A stretch of 64,000 nt of DNA from positions 372,001 to 436,000 of the forward strand of contig CAWKLF010000005.1 in NCBI GenBank assembly GCA_963850425.1. Reading direction: 5' to 3'. The position numbers were made by a program, and so were the translations under genes. The stretch comes from Gp1-AA133 sp963850425. GTDB lineage: Bacteria > Acidobacteriota > Terriglobia > Terriglobales > Acidobacteriaceae. Below the pieces are notes generated by a model. The model did no database searches and had not been told where the DNA came from. It saw only the letters and a list, made by a program, of their open reading frames with translations. Positions 48,286 to 56,803 of this stretch are shown here, in pieces (position 1 is the first letter of the stretch; every line of letters begins with the position of its first letter).

Positions 48286-48398
48286 AGCCGCGGAGCGGCG
48301 GCATTCATTAGCCCAGCGCGTAAGCGCTGGGAAAAGAACGAGAACGAACGCGAGCCCCGAAGGGGCGACACAATGCGAAGCGGGCGTAAGCCCGCAAG
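48286..48398 (-). repeat. Multi-hairpin intergenic repeat, intact copy
   Basis: Four inverted-repeat modules: AGCCGCGGAGCGGCGGC, CCCAGCGC-GTAA-GCGCTGGG, GCCCCGAAGGGGCGACACAA and GCGGGC-GTAA-GCCCGC. The same order is found at 41864 (worn), and the reverse complement at 56438 and 63281-63775. It ends five bases before the metalloprotease stop codon. Confidence 0.82.
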
Positions 48399-48402
48399 CC
48401 CC

Positions 48403-50892
48403 CTACACCGGAGGCCCTGGCGGCGCCCCCGACGGCCGAACCTTCGGCAAATTCTGCTGAGGATTGCTCAAAAATAGCTCAATCTCCCGATTCAATCGCC
48501 GTCCCGCCGCATCCGGCCGCGGGCGCACGATCTTCTGAATATTGAACACACCTGCCAACGCCGCCGACTGCACTTCCGAAGTGGCGTTCGCGTCCGCCGA
48601 GAGAATCATCAACCTCCGTGCAACCTGCGTCTGCACCACATCGCTGCCATTCCCGCCGCTGGGAAACGCCGCACCGAGCAGGGCCGCAACAACATCACCA
48701 GGCAACAGCGCGCCGTTCGACTGTTGCGCAATTACAGCCACCCGCTCCATGCGTTGCGGATCGAGCAATCCACCGACCACGATTTCTGAAATCGCCCGCG
48801 CCCCATCCTCTGGACTGAACAGATAGCCGGCGGACGAAGTGAAACGTTCCGGATCATTCCGATCGCCCTCCGGCGGCGCCAGCATTCTCCAGAGCGACGG
48901 GGGCACATCAAGTTCCTTGGGAGCAAGTGCCTTCACGACAAGTTGCAGAGCCTCCCGCTGGCTCGCGACCGGCCACACCGTTATCGGCTCCTGCCCATCG
49001 CCCGCAAGCGACGCCGGGATCTTCGCGCTTCCCACCACATTCACGGCAGAGCCCAGCGCATATCGATGAAATAGGTAAATCAACGGAAGGCGCGACGCCA
49101 ACAGCGACACCGGTTCTCCCGGCCTGAGCAAGTGCGCGTCGTAGTGCGCCAGCAGCGCATCCCGCACCGGCCAGACTTGCTTCAACCACTCCACCGGATC
49201 GCCCGCGTCATCATACGCATTCCATCGCGGATCGGCGCCGTTCCCCCATGTGATTCCCGCAGCCAGCGCTTTGCGCACGATCCCTTCCAGCCGCTCATGC
49301 TCCTGCTCAGGGCTCGCTCCCGCCGTTCCCTGGCTGTACCCCCATTCGATCGCGTACTTGTCGTAACTGCCCGTCCCTTGCATGTACGCGTCCGACAGAT
49401 CCGCCGATCCGTCCGCGCGGAGTCTCACGCGCGGAGCGTAATAGTCCATCACCGATCCCCGCCCGAACGTGCTTGCAACAAAGTTATGCTCAAGCCCAAG
49501 CACGTGCCCCATCTCATGACAAGTGAGAAGCGAAAGCCGGTTCTGCATGACCGTCTCATCCGATGTTTGCGGATCCAGGTTATCGAGCGCGGCAAACCCA
49601 TCGAGCGCCGGTTCGGCGTTCCCCTTGCCGGAGGGCGTGGTGGCCTCCCAATAATTGTTCACCGTCCGCATGCGGTGAGAATCGAGTTGCACGACCGCGT
49701 GCACAATTTCGCCCGTTCGCGGATCGGTCTGCGTCATGCCCACCGACCAGCCTCGCCCCGACCGGTTCGTCCAATGAATCGTCGGATAACGGACATCGAG
49801 CGGGTTGGCACCCTTCGGCAGATCTTCAATCCGGAGCGCATCCTTGAACCCAGCCTGCTCAAACGCCGCATTCCACCACAACGCCCCTCGCTTTAAAGCC
49901 GACCGCATCGGTTCCGGAACCGCCCGGTCCAAATAAAACACAATCGGCTTCACCGGCTCGCTGATCGCCGACCGAGGATCTTTTTTCTCCAATCGCCAAC
50001 GTGCGATGTATCCCCGATCCAGCGGCTGGTTATAGGCCTGCGCGAAATCCTTAAACTCTTCCCCGAAGAATCCAACCCGCGGATCCGCCTCGCGTGGCAT
50101 GTATCCCGCCTCGGGAAGCGCCACGAAAGAATGGTGCTCGCGCACGCTCAGCGTGTGGGAATCGGGCTGGTTGAAGCTGGCCTCGCCATCGTTTGTAAAG
50201 GTCAGCAGCGCTTCAATTTCGGTGTTGCGCGGAAAACTACCCGAGGCATCGAGGTCGACGACGCTCCGCCCATCATCCAGCTTCCAGGTCGAATCGCGCG
50301 CTTCCTGCCGCACCATCTGTCCATTCACGGCCTGAGTCGGCCGCCGCATTTGCGACAACAGGTCGGCGGCATCGCGCACCACCAGCGACTTCGCGTCCAC
50401 CAGCAGCGTGCCGTCCTGCTCCGCCTCAACCGGAAGGGCAGCCAGCACCGAGGTCGGAAAACTCAACTCCACCGATTTTTTCAGATCGGAACTCCCACGC
50501 TCCGCCCGGAACGACGTGTTCTCCGCGATAACGAGAACCCGGGATCCGACCTGTCGGAACCGGCACACCACTCCGCGCTCAATGGTCCCGCGATCGGCAA
50601 ACAACGACGTCGATCCCACTCCGCTGCCCAGTCCCACGAAATAAAGAAACTCGCGTTCCCGCGCCGCCGCCGATAGCTCCACCAGCAGCATTCCCTTCTT
50701 CGCGTCCCAGTAATAAGGAAGAAATCCGTCCTGCTTCTTGAGCCCCGCAGTCCGCGCCGCGATGTTGTCAGCCGGTGCAGTTTCCTTCGCCACTTGGGCG
50801 CAGCTCAAGGAAACGTTCGAGAAAAGAGAAGCGAGTGTTACAAGCAGGTACAGCGCAGTCCTCAGCACCATAGGTTTGCCCTTATACAACAT
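48403..50892 (-). CDS. Large secreted zinc metalloprotease (DUF5117/DUF5118-like)
   Basis: From ATG 50892 the product is about 829 residues with signal peptide around MVLRTALYLLVTLASLFSNVSLSCAQ. The N-terminal region (DGFLPYYWDAKKGMLLVEL, EREFLYFVGLGSG) is a beta-rich domain typical of DUF5117/DUF5118. The peptidase core follows with the zincin motif CHEMGHVLGLEHNF and a downstream SVMDYYAPRV Met-turn region, as in metzincins. The helical C-terminal domain is long. It is a cell-surface or periplasmic peptidase common in Acidobacteria and Bacteroidetes. ATG 50871 is an equally plausible start; the ORF extends to 50982. Confidence 0.87.
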   Translation of the reverse strand: MLYKGKPMVLRTALYLLVTLASLFSNVSLSCAQVAKETAPADNIAARTAGLKKQDGFLPYYWDAKKGMLLVELSAAAREREFLYFVGLGSGVGSTSLFADRGTIERGVVCRFRQVGSRVLVIAENTSFRAERGSSDLKKSVELSFPTSVLAALPVEAEQDGTLLVDAKSLVVRDAADLLSQMRRPTQAVNGQMVRQEARDSTWKLDDGRSVVDLDASGSFPRNTEIEALLTFTNDGEASFNQPDSHTLSVREHHSFVALPEAGYMPREADPRVGFFGEEFKDFAQAYNQPLDRGYIARWRLEKKDPRSAISEPVKPIVFYLDRAVPEPMRSALKRGALWWNAAFEQAGFKDALRIEDLPKGANPLDVRYPTIHWTNRSGRGWSVGMTQTDPRTGEIVHAVVQLDSHRMRTVNNYWEATTPSGKGNAEPALDGFAALDNLDPQTSDETVMQNRLSLLTCHEMGHVLGLEHNFVASTFGRGSVMDYYAPRVRLRADGSADLSDAYMQGTGSYDKYAIEWGYSQGTAGASPEQEHERLEGIVRKALAAGITWGNGADPRWNAYDDAGDPVEWLKQVWPVRDALLAHYDAHLLRPGEPVSLLASRLPLIYLFHRYALGSAVNVVGSAKIPASLAGDGQEPITVWPVASQREALQLVVKALAPKELDVPPSLWRMLAPPEGDRNDPERFTSSAGYLFSPEDGARAISEIVVGGLLDPQRMERVAVIAQQSNGALLPGDVVAALLGAAFPSGGNGSDVVQTQVARRLMILSADANATSEVQSAALAGVFNIQKIVRPRPDAAGRRLNREIELFLSNPQQNLPKVRPSGAPPGPPV

Positions 50893-50965
50893 GCGTCCCT
50901 CTCGAGTCCAAAATGCGATCAGCTTGGGTCTGGCCGGGACAACGCCTTGCCGGCTGAACAACATT

Positions 50966-51007
50966 CTTGCGTCCTTCGCCACCCTTAGCGTCCTTTGCGG
51001 TTAAAAG
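50966..51007 (+). repeat. Dispersed CGTCCT-TTGCGGTTAAA-like element, copy 3
   Basis: CTTGCGTCCTTCGCCACCC then TTAGCGTCCTTTGCGG, TTAAAAG: two tandem half-units of the same motif seen at 8818-8842 and 22384-22405, just upstream of the divergent metalloprotease gene. Confidence 0.45.
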
Positions 51008-51109
51008 CTTTTCACCACACTGCCGACCCGGGCACACGTTACTTTCGGAACATGAGGCGCGCTCGGCATCTCCCTATAATCCGCGCAGGGTGGACTCCAC
51101 CCGCGCTCC

Positions 51110-53314
51110 ATGCCTAACTTCAAGACCAACAGCCAGCCACTCTGGATTTACCGTCCCTGGCTTGACATGATCGTCGGTTGCGGAGCCTGGTCCGCGCCGC
51201 TGTTGCTGCTCGCTTATCTCACGGCGTCCGCCAGCACCCTGACCTGGTCGGTCTCCTTCTACGTACTGGCGCTCTTTTTTAATTACCCGCACTACATGGC
51301 GACGGTCTACCGCGCCTATCATCGCTCCGAAGACTTCAACAAGTACCGAATCTTCACCGTCCACATTACGCTGCTGATTCTGCTGACCGCGGTCGTTTCG
51401 CACTTCTGGTACCGCGCGCTCCCGTTCATCTTCACGCTCTACCTCACCTGGAGCCCATGGCACTACAGCGGCCAGAACTACGGCATCCTGATGATGTTTG
51501 CGCGCCGTGCCGGCGCGCGTCCCGTCAAGGATGTCCGCCACGCGATGTATGCCGCGTTCCTGCTCTCGTACGGCATCCTTTTTCTCAACTTCCACACCGG
51601 GCCTTCGACGGACCCGCTGTTCGTGTCCCTCAACATCCCCGGCGTGGTCAGCACTCAACTGCAAATTGTGTTTGCCATCGCTTTCCTGGTCGCTAGCGCT
51701 TATGCCCTGTCGCGCCTCGTCGGAGAAGCGGGATGGCTCGGCATGGTTCCGTCGCTGACACTGTTCAGCACGCAGTTCGTATGGTTTCTTCTCCCTACGG
51801 TGCTTTCGATTGGGGAGCGTCTTCGCGTGCCACAGAGCCGCTACAGCACGGGCGTGCTGGCGGTGATGCACTCCGCTCAATATCTCTGGATCACCAGCTA
51901 CTACGCCGGCCGCGAAGCCCGCGCCGAAGGCCGCCAGAACTGGCGTCCCTTCGCCTACTTCGCCGTGCTGATCGCCGGCGGCATCGCGCTGTTTATTCCC
52001 GGCCCGTGGATTGCCAGCCACGTCTTCCACTTCGATTTCACGCGGAGCTTCCTGATCTTCACCGCGCTCGTCAACCTCCACCACTTCATTCTGGACGGAG
52101 CGATCTGGAAACTGCGCGACGGCCGCATCGCGAACCTTCTACTCAACTCGAAGGAAACCATCTCTGCCGCCACCAGCGATGCCCAAAGCACTCTGGCCGC
52201 AGCCTTCCGCTGGCTGGTAAGTCCCAGGCCAGCAGCGCGCGCTCTTCGCGTGGGCGCCGCCGTCGCCCTGCTAGCCTGGGGAACGGTCGATCAGGTCCGC
52301 TACTACCTTGCCCTGCACGACGACAATCTTCCGGACCTGCAGCGCGCCGCCGCCCTCAACTCCTACGACTCAGCAGTGGAGATGCATCTGGCGCACAAGG
52401 AACTTGATGCCGGAAAACCCGAAGCTGCCGAAGCCGCATGGAAGCGCGCAATCCAGGCGAATCCCGTAGATCCAGCGCCCCGCAATGCGTTCCTCCAATA
52501 CTTAACTGGCGTAAAGCGTTACAGTGAGGCCTACGACGTGACCCGCGTCGCCCTCGAGCGATCGCCGCACGATGCCCAACTCCTTACTAATCACGGCATC
52601 CTGGCCATGCAACTGGGCCACAGCGACGAGGCCCTCAAAAGCTGGCAGAAGGCCATTGCCAGAGATCCATCGTTAGCGGACGCGCAACTGTATCTGGCTG
52701 CCGAACTCGATCGTCAGGGCAAGCCCGCCGAGGCCGCCCCTCATTACGGAGCGTTCCTGGAAATTGTCGCGCATCACGGTGCCGACATGCGACCCCCAGC
52801 GCCCAAGCTCATTGGCGTTGCGCTAAAACTAGCCGACTGCCAGAATCGTGCAGGACATCCCGAGCAAGCCTTGCGTTCTTTCGATCTTGCCCGTCGCATT
52901 GCTGCGCAGACTGGCGAAGGCAAACTCGAAAGCTTCGCCACCATCGGCGAAGCCAACGTGCACGCCCATTCCGGCCGCACCGACGAGGCCCTGCGCTTCT
53001 ACCAGCGCGCCCTGCAACTGGACGCCACCATGGACGACCGTCACAACGAGGCCGTCGACTGGTACAACTACGCGCTCTTTCTGCACGAAGCCGGATTCCC
53101 GCCGCGCCTTTCCTACGCGAGCTTGCTCAAATCGAAGGCGGGACTAAAATTCCCCCCCGATTCCCCTGAAGCCAGGACCTTCGCAAAAACACTGGAGGAA
53201 TTTGAAAAACCTCTAGGCAGCGAAGCAGCCAGGATCCGCGAAAACCCCGAGTCCATCCAGAAGCAGGCCCTGACGCTCTCGCGCCCCTCCATCAAAGTCA
53301 GGCTGAACAACTAG
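51110..53314 (+). CDS. Polytopic His-rich membrane protein with C-terminal TPRs
   Basis: The 734-residue protein has about nine membrane helices in residues 18-400. Histidines cluster at membrane borders: NYPHYMATVYRAYHRSEDF, TWSPWHYSGQNYG, VMHSAQYLW, VFHFDF and NLHHFILDGAIWK. That spacing recalls membrane di-iron or carotenoid-cleaving enzymes, but no fatty-acid-desaturase box is complete, so the activity is unknown. From about 410 to 660 it carries cytoplasmic or periplasmic TPRs (AEAAWKRAIQANPVDPAP, ALKSWQKAIARDPSLADAQ, ALRFYQRALQLDATM). A perfect -10 TATAAT sits at 51075-51080, 30 bases upstream, with no good -35. Confidence 0.8.
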   Translation: MPNFKTNSQPLWIYRPWLDMIVGCGAWSAPLLLLAYLTASASTLTWSVSFYVLALFFNYPHYMATVYRAYHRSEDFNKYRIFTVHITLLILLTAVVSHFWYRALPFIFTLYLTWSPWHYSGQNYGILMMFARRAGARPVKDVRHAMYAAFLLSYGILFLNFHTGPSTDPLFVSLNIPGVVSTQLQIVFAIAFLVASAYALSRLVGEAGWLGMVPSLTLFSTQFVWFLLPTVLSIGERLRVPQSRYSTGVLAVMHSAQYLWITSYYAGREARAEGRQNWRPFAYFAVLIAGGIALFIPGPWIASHVFHFDFTRSFLIFTALVNLHHFILDGAIWKLRDGRIANLLLNSKETISAATSDAQSTLAAAFRWLVSPRPAARALRVGAAVALLAWGTVDQVRYYLALHDDNLPDLQRAAALNSYDSAVEMHLAHKELDAGKPEAAEAAWKRAIQANPVDPAPRNAFLQYLTGVKRYSEAYDVTRVALERSPHDAQLLTNHGILAMQLGHSDEALKSWQKAIARDPSLADAQLYLAAELDRQGKPAEAAPHYGAFLEIVAHHGADMRPPAPKLIGVALKLADCQNRAGHPEQALRSFDLARRIAAQTGEGKLESFATIGEANVHAHSGRTDEALRFYQRALQLDATMDDRHNEAVDWYNYALFLHEAGFPPRLSYASLLKSKAGLKFPPDSPEARTFAKTLEEFEKPLGSEAARIRENPESIQKQALTLSRPSIKVRLNN

Positions 53315-53364
53315 GAACGGCAGGGTCCGCACCCTCGTACCTCTCACCTAAAGGAATACTCTCT

Positions 53365-55323
53365 CTACTTTCCAAACCACTCCTCAAACCACCGCAGAGT
53401 CCGCAGCGTATAATCCCGCGCGTCCGCCGGACGATAAAACACGTGCCCTTCATTGGGATACACCACCATCTGCGTCGGCACCTTCATCGCCTGCAACGCG
53501 TGATACCACTCAATGGACTGCGGCATTGGCACCTCGCCATCGCGATCGCCCACCAGGATCAGCGTCGGCGTCTTCACATTTTTCACGAACCGAATCGGAT
53601 CCGATTTCTGATAGACCGCCGGATCGTCATACACCGAGGCTCCGAAGAACGGAATCATCCACTCATCAATATCGTTCTGCCCGTAGTAGCTGAGAAAGTC
53701 GGCCAATCCAGCTCCCGCTACTACGGCGGCAAAGCGCGTAGTCTGCGTCTCCGCCCACATCGCCATGTAACCTCCGTAGCTGTGCCCGCGCAGCCCGACT
53801 CGCTTCGGATCAATCGGGAACTGCTGCATCATCGCATCCACTCCAGCCATGATGTCCTTATAGTCTCCGCCCCCGAAGTCCTTCACGTTCCCTTGCGTGA
53901 ACGCCTCTCCCTGCCCATAACTTCCTCGCGGGTTCGGACACAGAACGAACCATCCCAGAAGCGAGGCAGCCGTCATGTCGCCCATCTTTCCCGCTTGCCA
54001 ACTCGAGCTGCATCCCCATGACGGTCCGCCGTGCACGCTGATCACAAGCGGGTATTTTTTCGTCGGATGGTAATCCTTGGGCAGCATCAGCCAGCCCTGC
54101 ACACGCGTGTCGCCATTCATCCAATGCACGTTGCGGCTCTCGCCCCAGGTCGCGTGGACGTTGCTGTTCACCTGGGTGATCTGCTTCCACGAGCCCATCG
54201 GCCCAGCCCACACTTCTGGTGGCGTCCCGGCCGCTTGCCTCACCACCGCGCTAACCGCGCCGTCCCGAGAGAACGAGGCTCCAAGCGCATAGACATCCGT
54301 CGCCGTGCCTATCGTCTCTTGCCCTGTCCAGCCCTTCCACGCCGCCGACATTCCCTGGCCATCTGTGGTGATCGTGGTGTAACCGGCATTTCCATCCACG
54401 TTCGCGATGACCGCGAGGCGATTTGTTCCCGTCCATGCCAACAATGATGGCGACGCCTTGATGCCAGGTGTCAGGTTGCGCGCGGCTCCTCCGGACATTG
54501 CTACCAGCTGGATGTCTCCTCCCGTAAGACCTGCGTCGCTCATCAGACCCTCGATGAACGCCACCGACTTTCCATCCGGAGAGACGTGGGGCTCCGCGAT
54601 CTGCCACTTCGGCTTGTAGATCTCCCGCATATTGCCGTTCCCTGCATCGACCGCGTACAGGCGCGCGAGCCACCAATTGTTGTCTCCTGACCCATGCGCC
54701 GCGCTCACCACCCATGCCTTCGAGTCGGGCGTCCAGTCGTATTCGTAGATGTAGAAATCCGCCGGCGTGACCTGCGACAGCTTCATCGTCGCCACATCGA
54801 CCACCGCGATGCGCTGCTCATAGACCTTCTCGCCCATAACGCCGGCTAGCGGCGTCATCGGCTGCAATGGTCCCGCGATGCGCGGCATGCCTTCGATATA
54901 GAGCACTGCGACCTTCGCTCCATCGGGCGCGAAGCGTGGAAGCGATGCGTAGCCCTTCAAGTCGGCCAGCTTGACGGGACCGCTTCCGTCCGCAGATGCG
55001 CTCCACAATTCTGCGGCGGGAACGTCGGTCGGCAAGTCGCCGAGCCATGCGAGCTTCTTGCTGTCGGCAGACCAAGTGACGTCGCGCGCCGCGAGCTCCT
55101 GGTCGGGCGCGATGCGGCGTGCTTCTCCGCCAGTCAGCGGCTCGACCGACAGTTGCCCGTCGACGATGTAAGCGACGCTCTTTCCGTCGGGCGAGATGGC
55201 CACCTGCTCAATCTTCTTGATGGTGGGAAGGGAATCGAGCGCTGTCGCAATGCGATCCTGCGCAACCGCGCTGCTGCTGAGGGCGCACAACAAAAAGGAG
55301 AGGAAAAATTTTCGCCGAGTCAT
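53365..55323 (-). CDS. Secreted S9-family prolyl-oligopeptidase-type peptidase
   Basis: The 652-residue protein begins with a signal peptide (MTRRKFFLSFLLCALSSSAVA). Residues 30-390 form a beta-propeller with repeats such as VAISPDGKSVAYIVDG and PHVSPDGKSVAFIEG. The alpha/beta-hydrolase domain follows with nucleophile Ser in RGHSYGGYMA, Asp in LILVGDRDGEVP and His in YPNEGHVF. Family enzymes are dipeptidyl or acylaminoacyl peptidases that act on peptides in the periplasm. Convergent with the membrane-TPR gene. Confidence 0.93.
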   Translation of the reverse strand: MTRRKFFLSFLLCALSSSAVAQDRIATALDSLPTIKKIEQVAISPDGKSVAYIVDGQLSVEPLTGGEARRIAPDQELAARDVTWSADSKKLAWLGDLPTDVPAAELWSASADGSGPVKLADLKGYASLPRFAPDGAKVAVLYIEGMPRIAGPLQPMTPLAGVMGEKVYEQRIAVVDVATMKLSQVTPADFYIYEYDWTPDSKAWVVSAAHGSGDNNWWLARLYAVDAGNGNMREIYKPKWQIAEPHVSPDGKSVAFIEGLMSDAGLTGGDIQLVAMSGGAARNLTPGIKASPSLLAWTGTNRLAVIANVDGNAGYTTITTDGQGMSAAWKGWTGQETIGTATDVYALGASFSRDGAVSAVVRQAAGTPPEVWAGPMGSWKQITQVNSNVHATWGESRNVHWMNGDTRVQGWLMLPKDYHPTKKYPLVISVHGGPSWGCSSSWQAGKMGDMTAASLLGWFVLCPNPRGSYGQGEAFTQGNVKDFGGGDYKDIMAGVDAMMQQFPIDPKRVGLRGHSYGGYMAMWAETQTTRFAAVVAGAGLADFLSYYGQNDIDEWMIPFFGASVYDDPAVYQKSDPIRFVKNVKTPTLILVGDRDGEVPMPQSIEWYHALQAMKVPTQMVVYPNEGHVFYRPADARDYTLRTLRWFEEWFGK

Positions 55324-56014
55324 CGGCGCAGAGTATACACAAGCGATTTCTGCGCGGTGTCCACAGCGTACGTCCGCACGTTGGACGTGAACCTGAGGTT
55401 GAATTCCGACTACGATCGGTCGCGAGTGCGAACTTCAACCGCCACGGGGGAGGGCGCCCGCGCTACACGGACCCCGGTTAGCGCGCAAATAACGGACACG
55501 AATCTGGGGAACCGTCTGGCTATGGGGTATCCCCCCTCCCCCTGGTCTTGTGGAATCAATCGGTTACGCGCGACAGAAGGCCAAAATTTAACATTTGAAA
55601 GAACTTATAGGCAAAATATTCCGGACAAAGGACTTAGGGTTCCGGGATCTCCGCCTGGAGCCTTCGCGCGCTAGCCAGTTATATCTGAAAGAAATTGGTG
55701 GTGGGTAGGACTTAGCTCACATGTCGATGTGATGGGGTCAGGTCGTGGAATCCAAGCTGAAAGGCGCGAAAGTGGGGCACCTGCCGTTTGTGCTCGCTCC
55801 CCGCCAAAAGTGCGCGATGGGTTCAGCCCCTGCGACGCCCGATCTGTTGCCGAGCGTATCGAAGCAACCACTTGCGTCCCCCCAGCGGCGAGGGCCACCC
55901 AAGTGCTGCAGTAGGGGCGAGTGAGTATTCTTCTCCTCTTTCAGGTTCCCTGAACTAAGTCAGCTCATCTGAAGTTTTTTCCTCTTAGCGCTAATTAACC
56001 TTCAGGAGGTTTCA
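55324..56014. other. Intergenic region with an AT-rich repeat-like block
   Basis: 691 bases without a credible gene. The segment at 55518-55545 has GGGGTATCCCCCC and C-rich runs. The AT-rich block 55588-55645 contains two direct-repeat-like pieces, GAAAGAACTTATAGG and CAAAGGACTTAGGG, 27 bases apart. I suspect a dispersed acidobacterial element, but no second copy lies in the window. Confidence 0.5.
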
Positions 56015-56326
56015 ATGTTTGCACGCAATGTCACTTTTCATCTGAAATCGAACATGTTTTCTGATTACACGCGGACCTTCGAGAACGACACGCTTCCTTT
56101 GCTTCGCAAGCAGAAGGGCTTCAAGGACGAAATCACGTTGTCGAATCCCACCAGCCTGGATGTGATTGCCATCAGCCTGTGGGACAGCAAGGCCAATGCC
56201 GAAGCCTACAACACCAACGGCTATCCGGAAGTGTTGAGAACACTTGGACGAATGATCGACGGAACGCCCAGGGTTCAGACGTTTGAGTCGGTCAATTCGA
56301 CCTTGCACGTCCCAGTAACAGCGTAG
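56015..56326 (+). CDS. Small antibiotic-biosynthesis-monooxygenase-like (ABM) protein
   Basis: The 103-residue product starts at ATG 56015, preceded by CAGGAGG at six bases (excellent Shine-Dalgarno). The fold signature is a dimeric alpha-beta barrel: ARNVTFHLKSNMFSDYTRTFENDTLPLLRKQKGF, then IAISLWDSKANAEAYNTNGYPEVLRTLGRMI, like ABM domain proteins. Some members are monooxygenases or heme-degrading enzymes; most are of unknown function. It stands alone between repeats, with a strong terminator 32 bases after its stop. Confidence 0.75.
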   Translation: MFARNVTFHLKSNMFSDYTRTFENDTLPLLRKQKGFKDEITLSNPTSLDVIAISLWDSKANAEAYNTNGYPEVLRTLGRMIDGTPRVQTFESVNSTLHVPVTA

Positions 56327-56357
56327 AGGTTTTCGAGAACGTTGACCCGAGAGGGTT

Positions 56358-56390
56358 CCCCGCCCAAGCTCCACCTGGGCGGGGTTTCTT
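56358..56390 (+). terminator. Rho-independent terminator of the ABM-like gene
   Basis: CCCCGCCCA-AGCTCCACC-TGGGCGGGG, nine perfect pairs, then TTTCTT. A similar hairpin in the opposite sense (57963-57989) ends the minus-strand gene at 58040. Confidence 0.88.
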
Positions 56391-56437
56391 ATGGAGGGGA
56401 AAGGCTCCGTGCGCTTCGTAAGAATTCCACACCGCTC

Positions 56438-56549
56438 GCGGGGCTCACGCCCGTTGCGCTGGGTGCCGTCCCTACGGGACTGGCGATTCATGCCCGAGCT
56501 TACCCAGGGCTTACGCCCTGGGCTATCTTATTGCCGCCGCTCCGCAGCT
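56438..56549 (+). repeat. Multi-hairpin intergenic repeat, third locus
   Basis: Reverse-orientation copy of the 48286 repeat: GCGGGGCTCACGCCCG, GTGCCGTCCCTACGGGAC, CCCAGGGC-TTAC-GCCCTGGG and GCCGCCGCTCCGCAGC. Each module is a hairpin and compensating changes keep the stems (GGGC in place of GCGC). Confidence 0.8.
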
Positions 56550-56803
56550 CGTTCTTGGGTGGACCTGCCATAACTTGTGCGGCTGTCCGGCCAAACTTCA
56601 CCGGCAACTGGGCGGCGATCTGTCGCCGCAGATAAACCCGCCCAAGCGTAGCTGGGACGGCGCACCTCGAGGCCTATGCCAAGCTGGGACACGCAACTGC
56701 CAGTGATGGGTGAAGCTCGACAGACATCCGCATCAAAATCGCACGTCGCAGAATCCAATAGCCGACACTCCGATAGGCGACATCAAAACCCAGGGAGATT
56801 TCC

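Noticed and set aside
51074..51080. TATAAT just upstream of the 51110 gene as a full promoter
   Set aside because: A perfect -10, but no acceptable -35 at 16-18 bases, so I mention it only with the gene.
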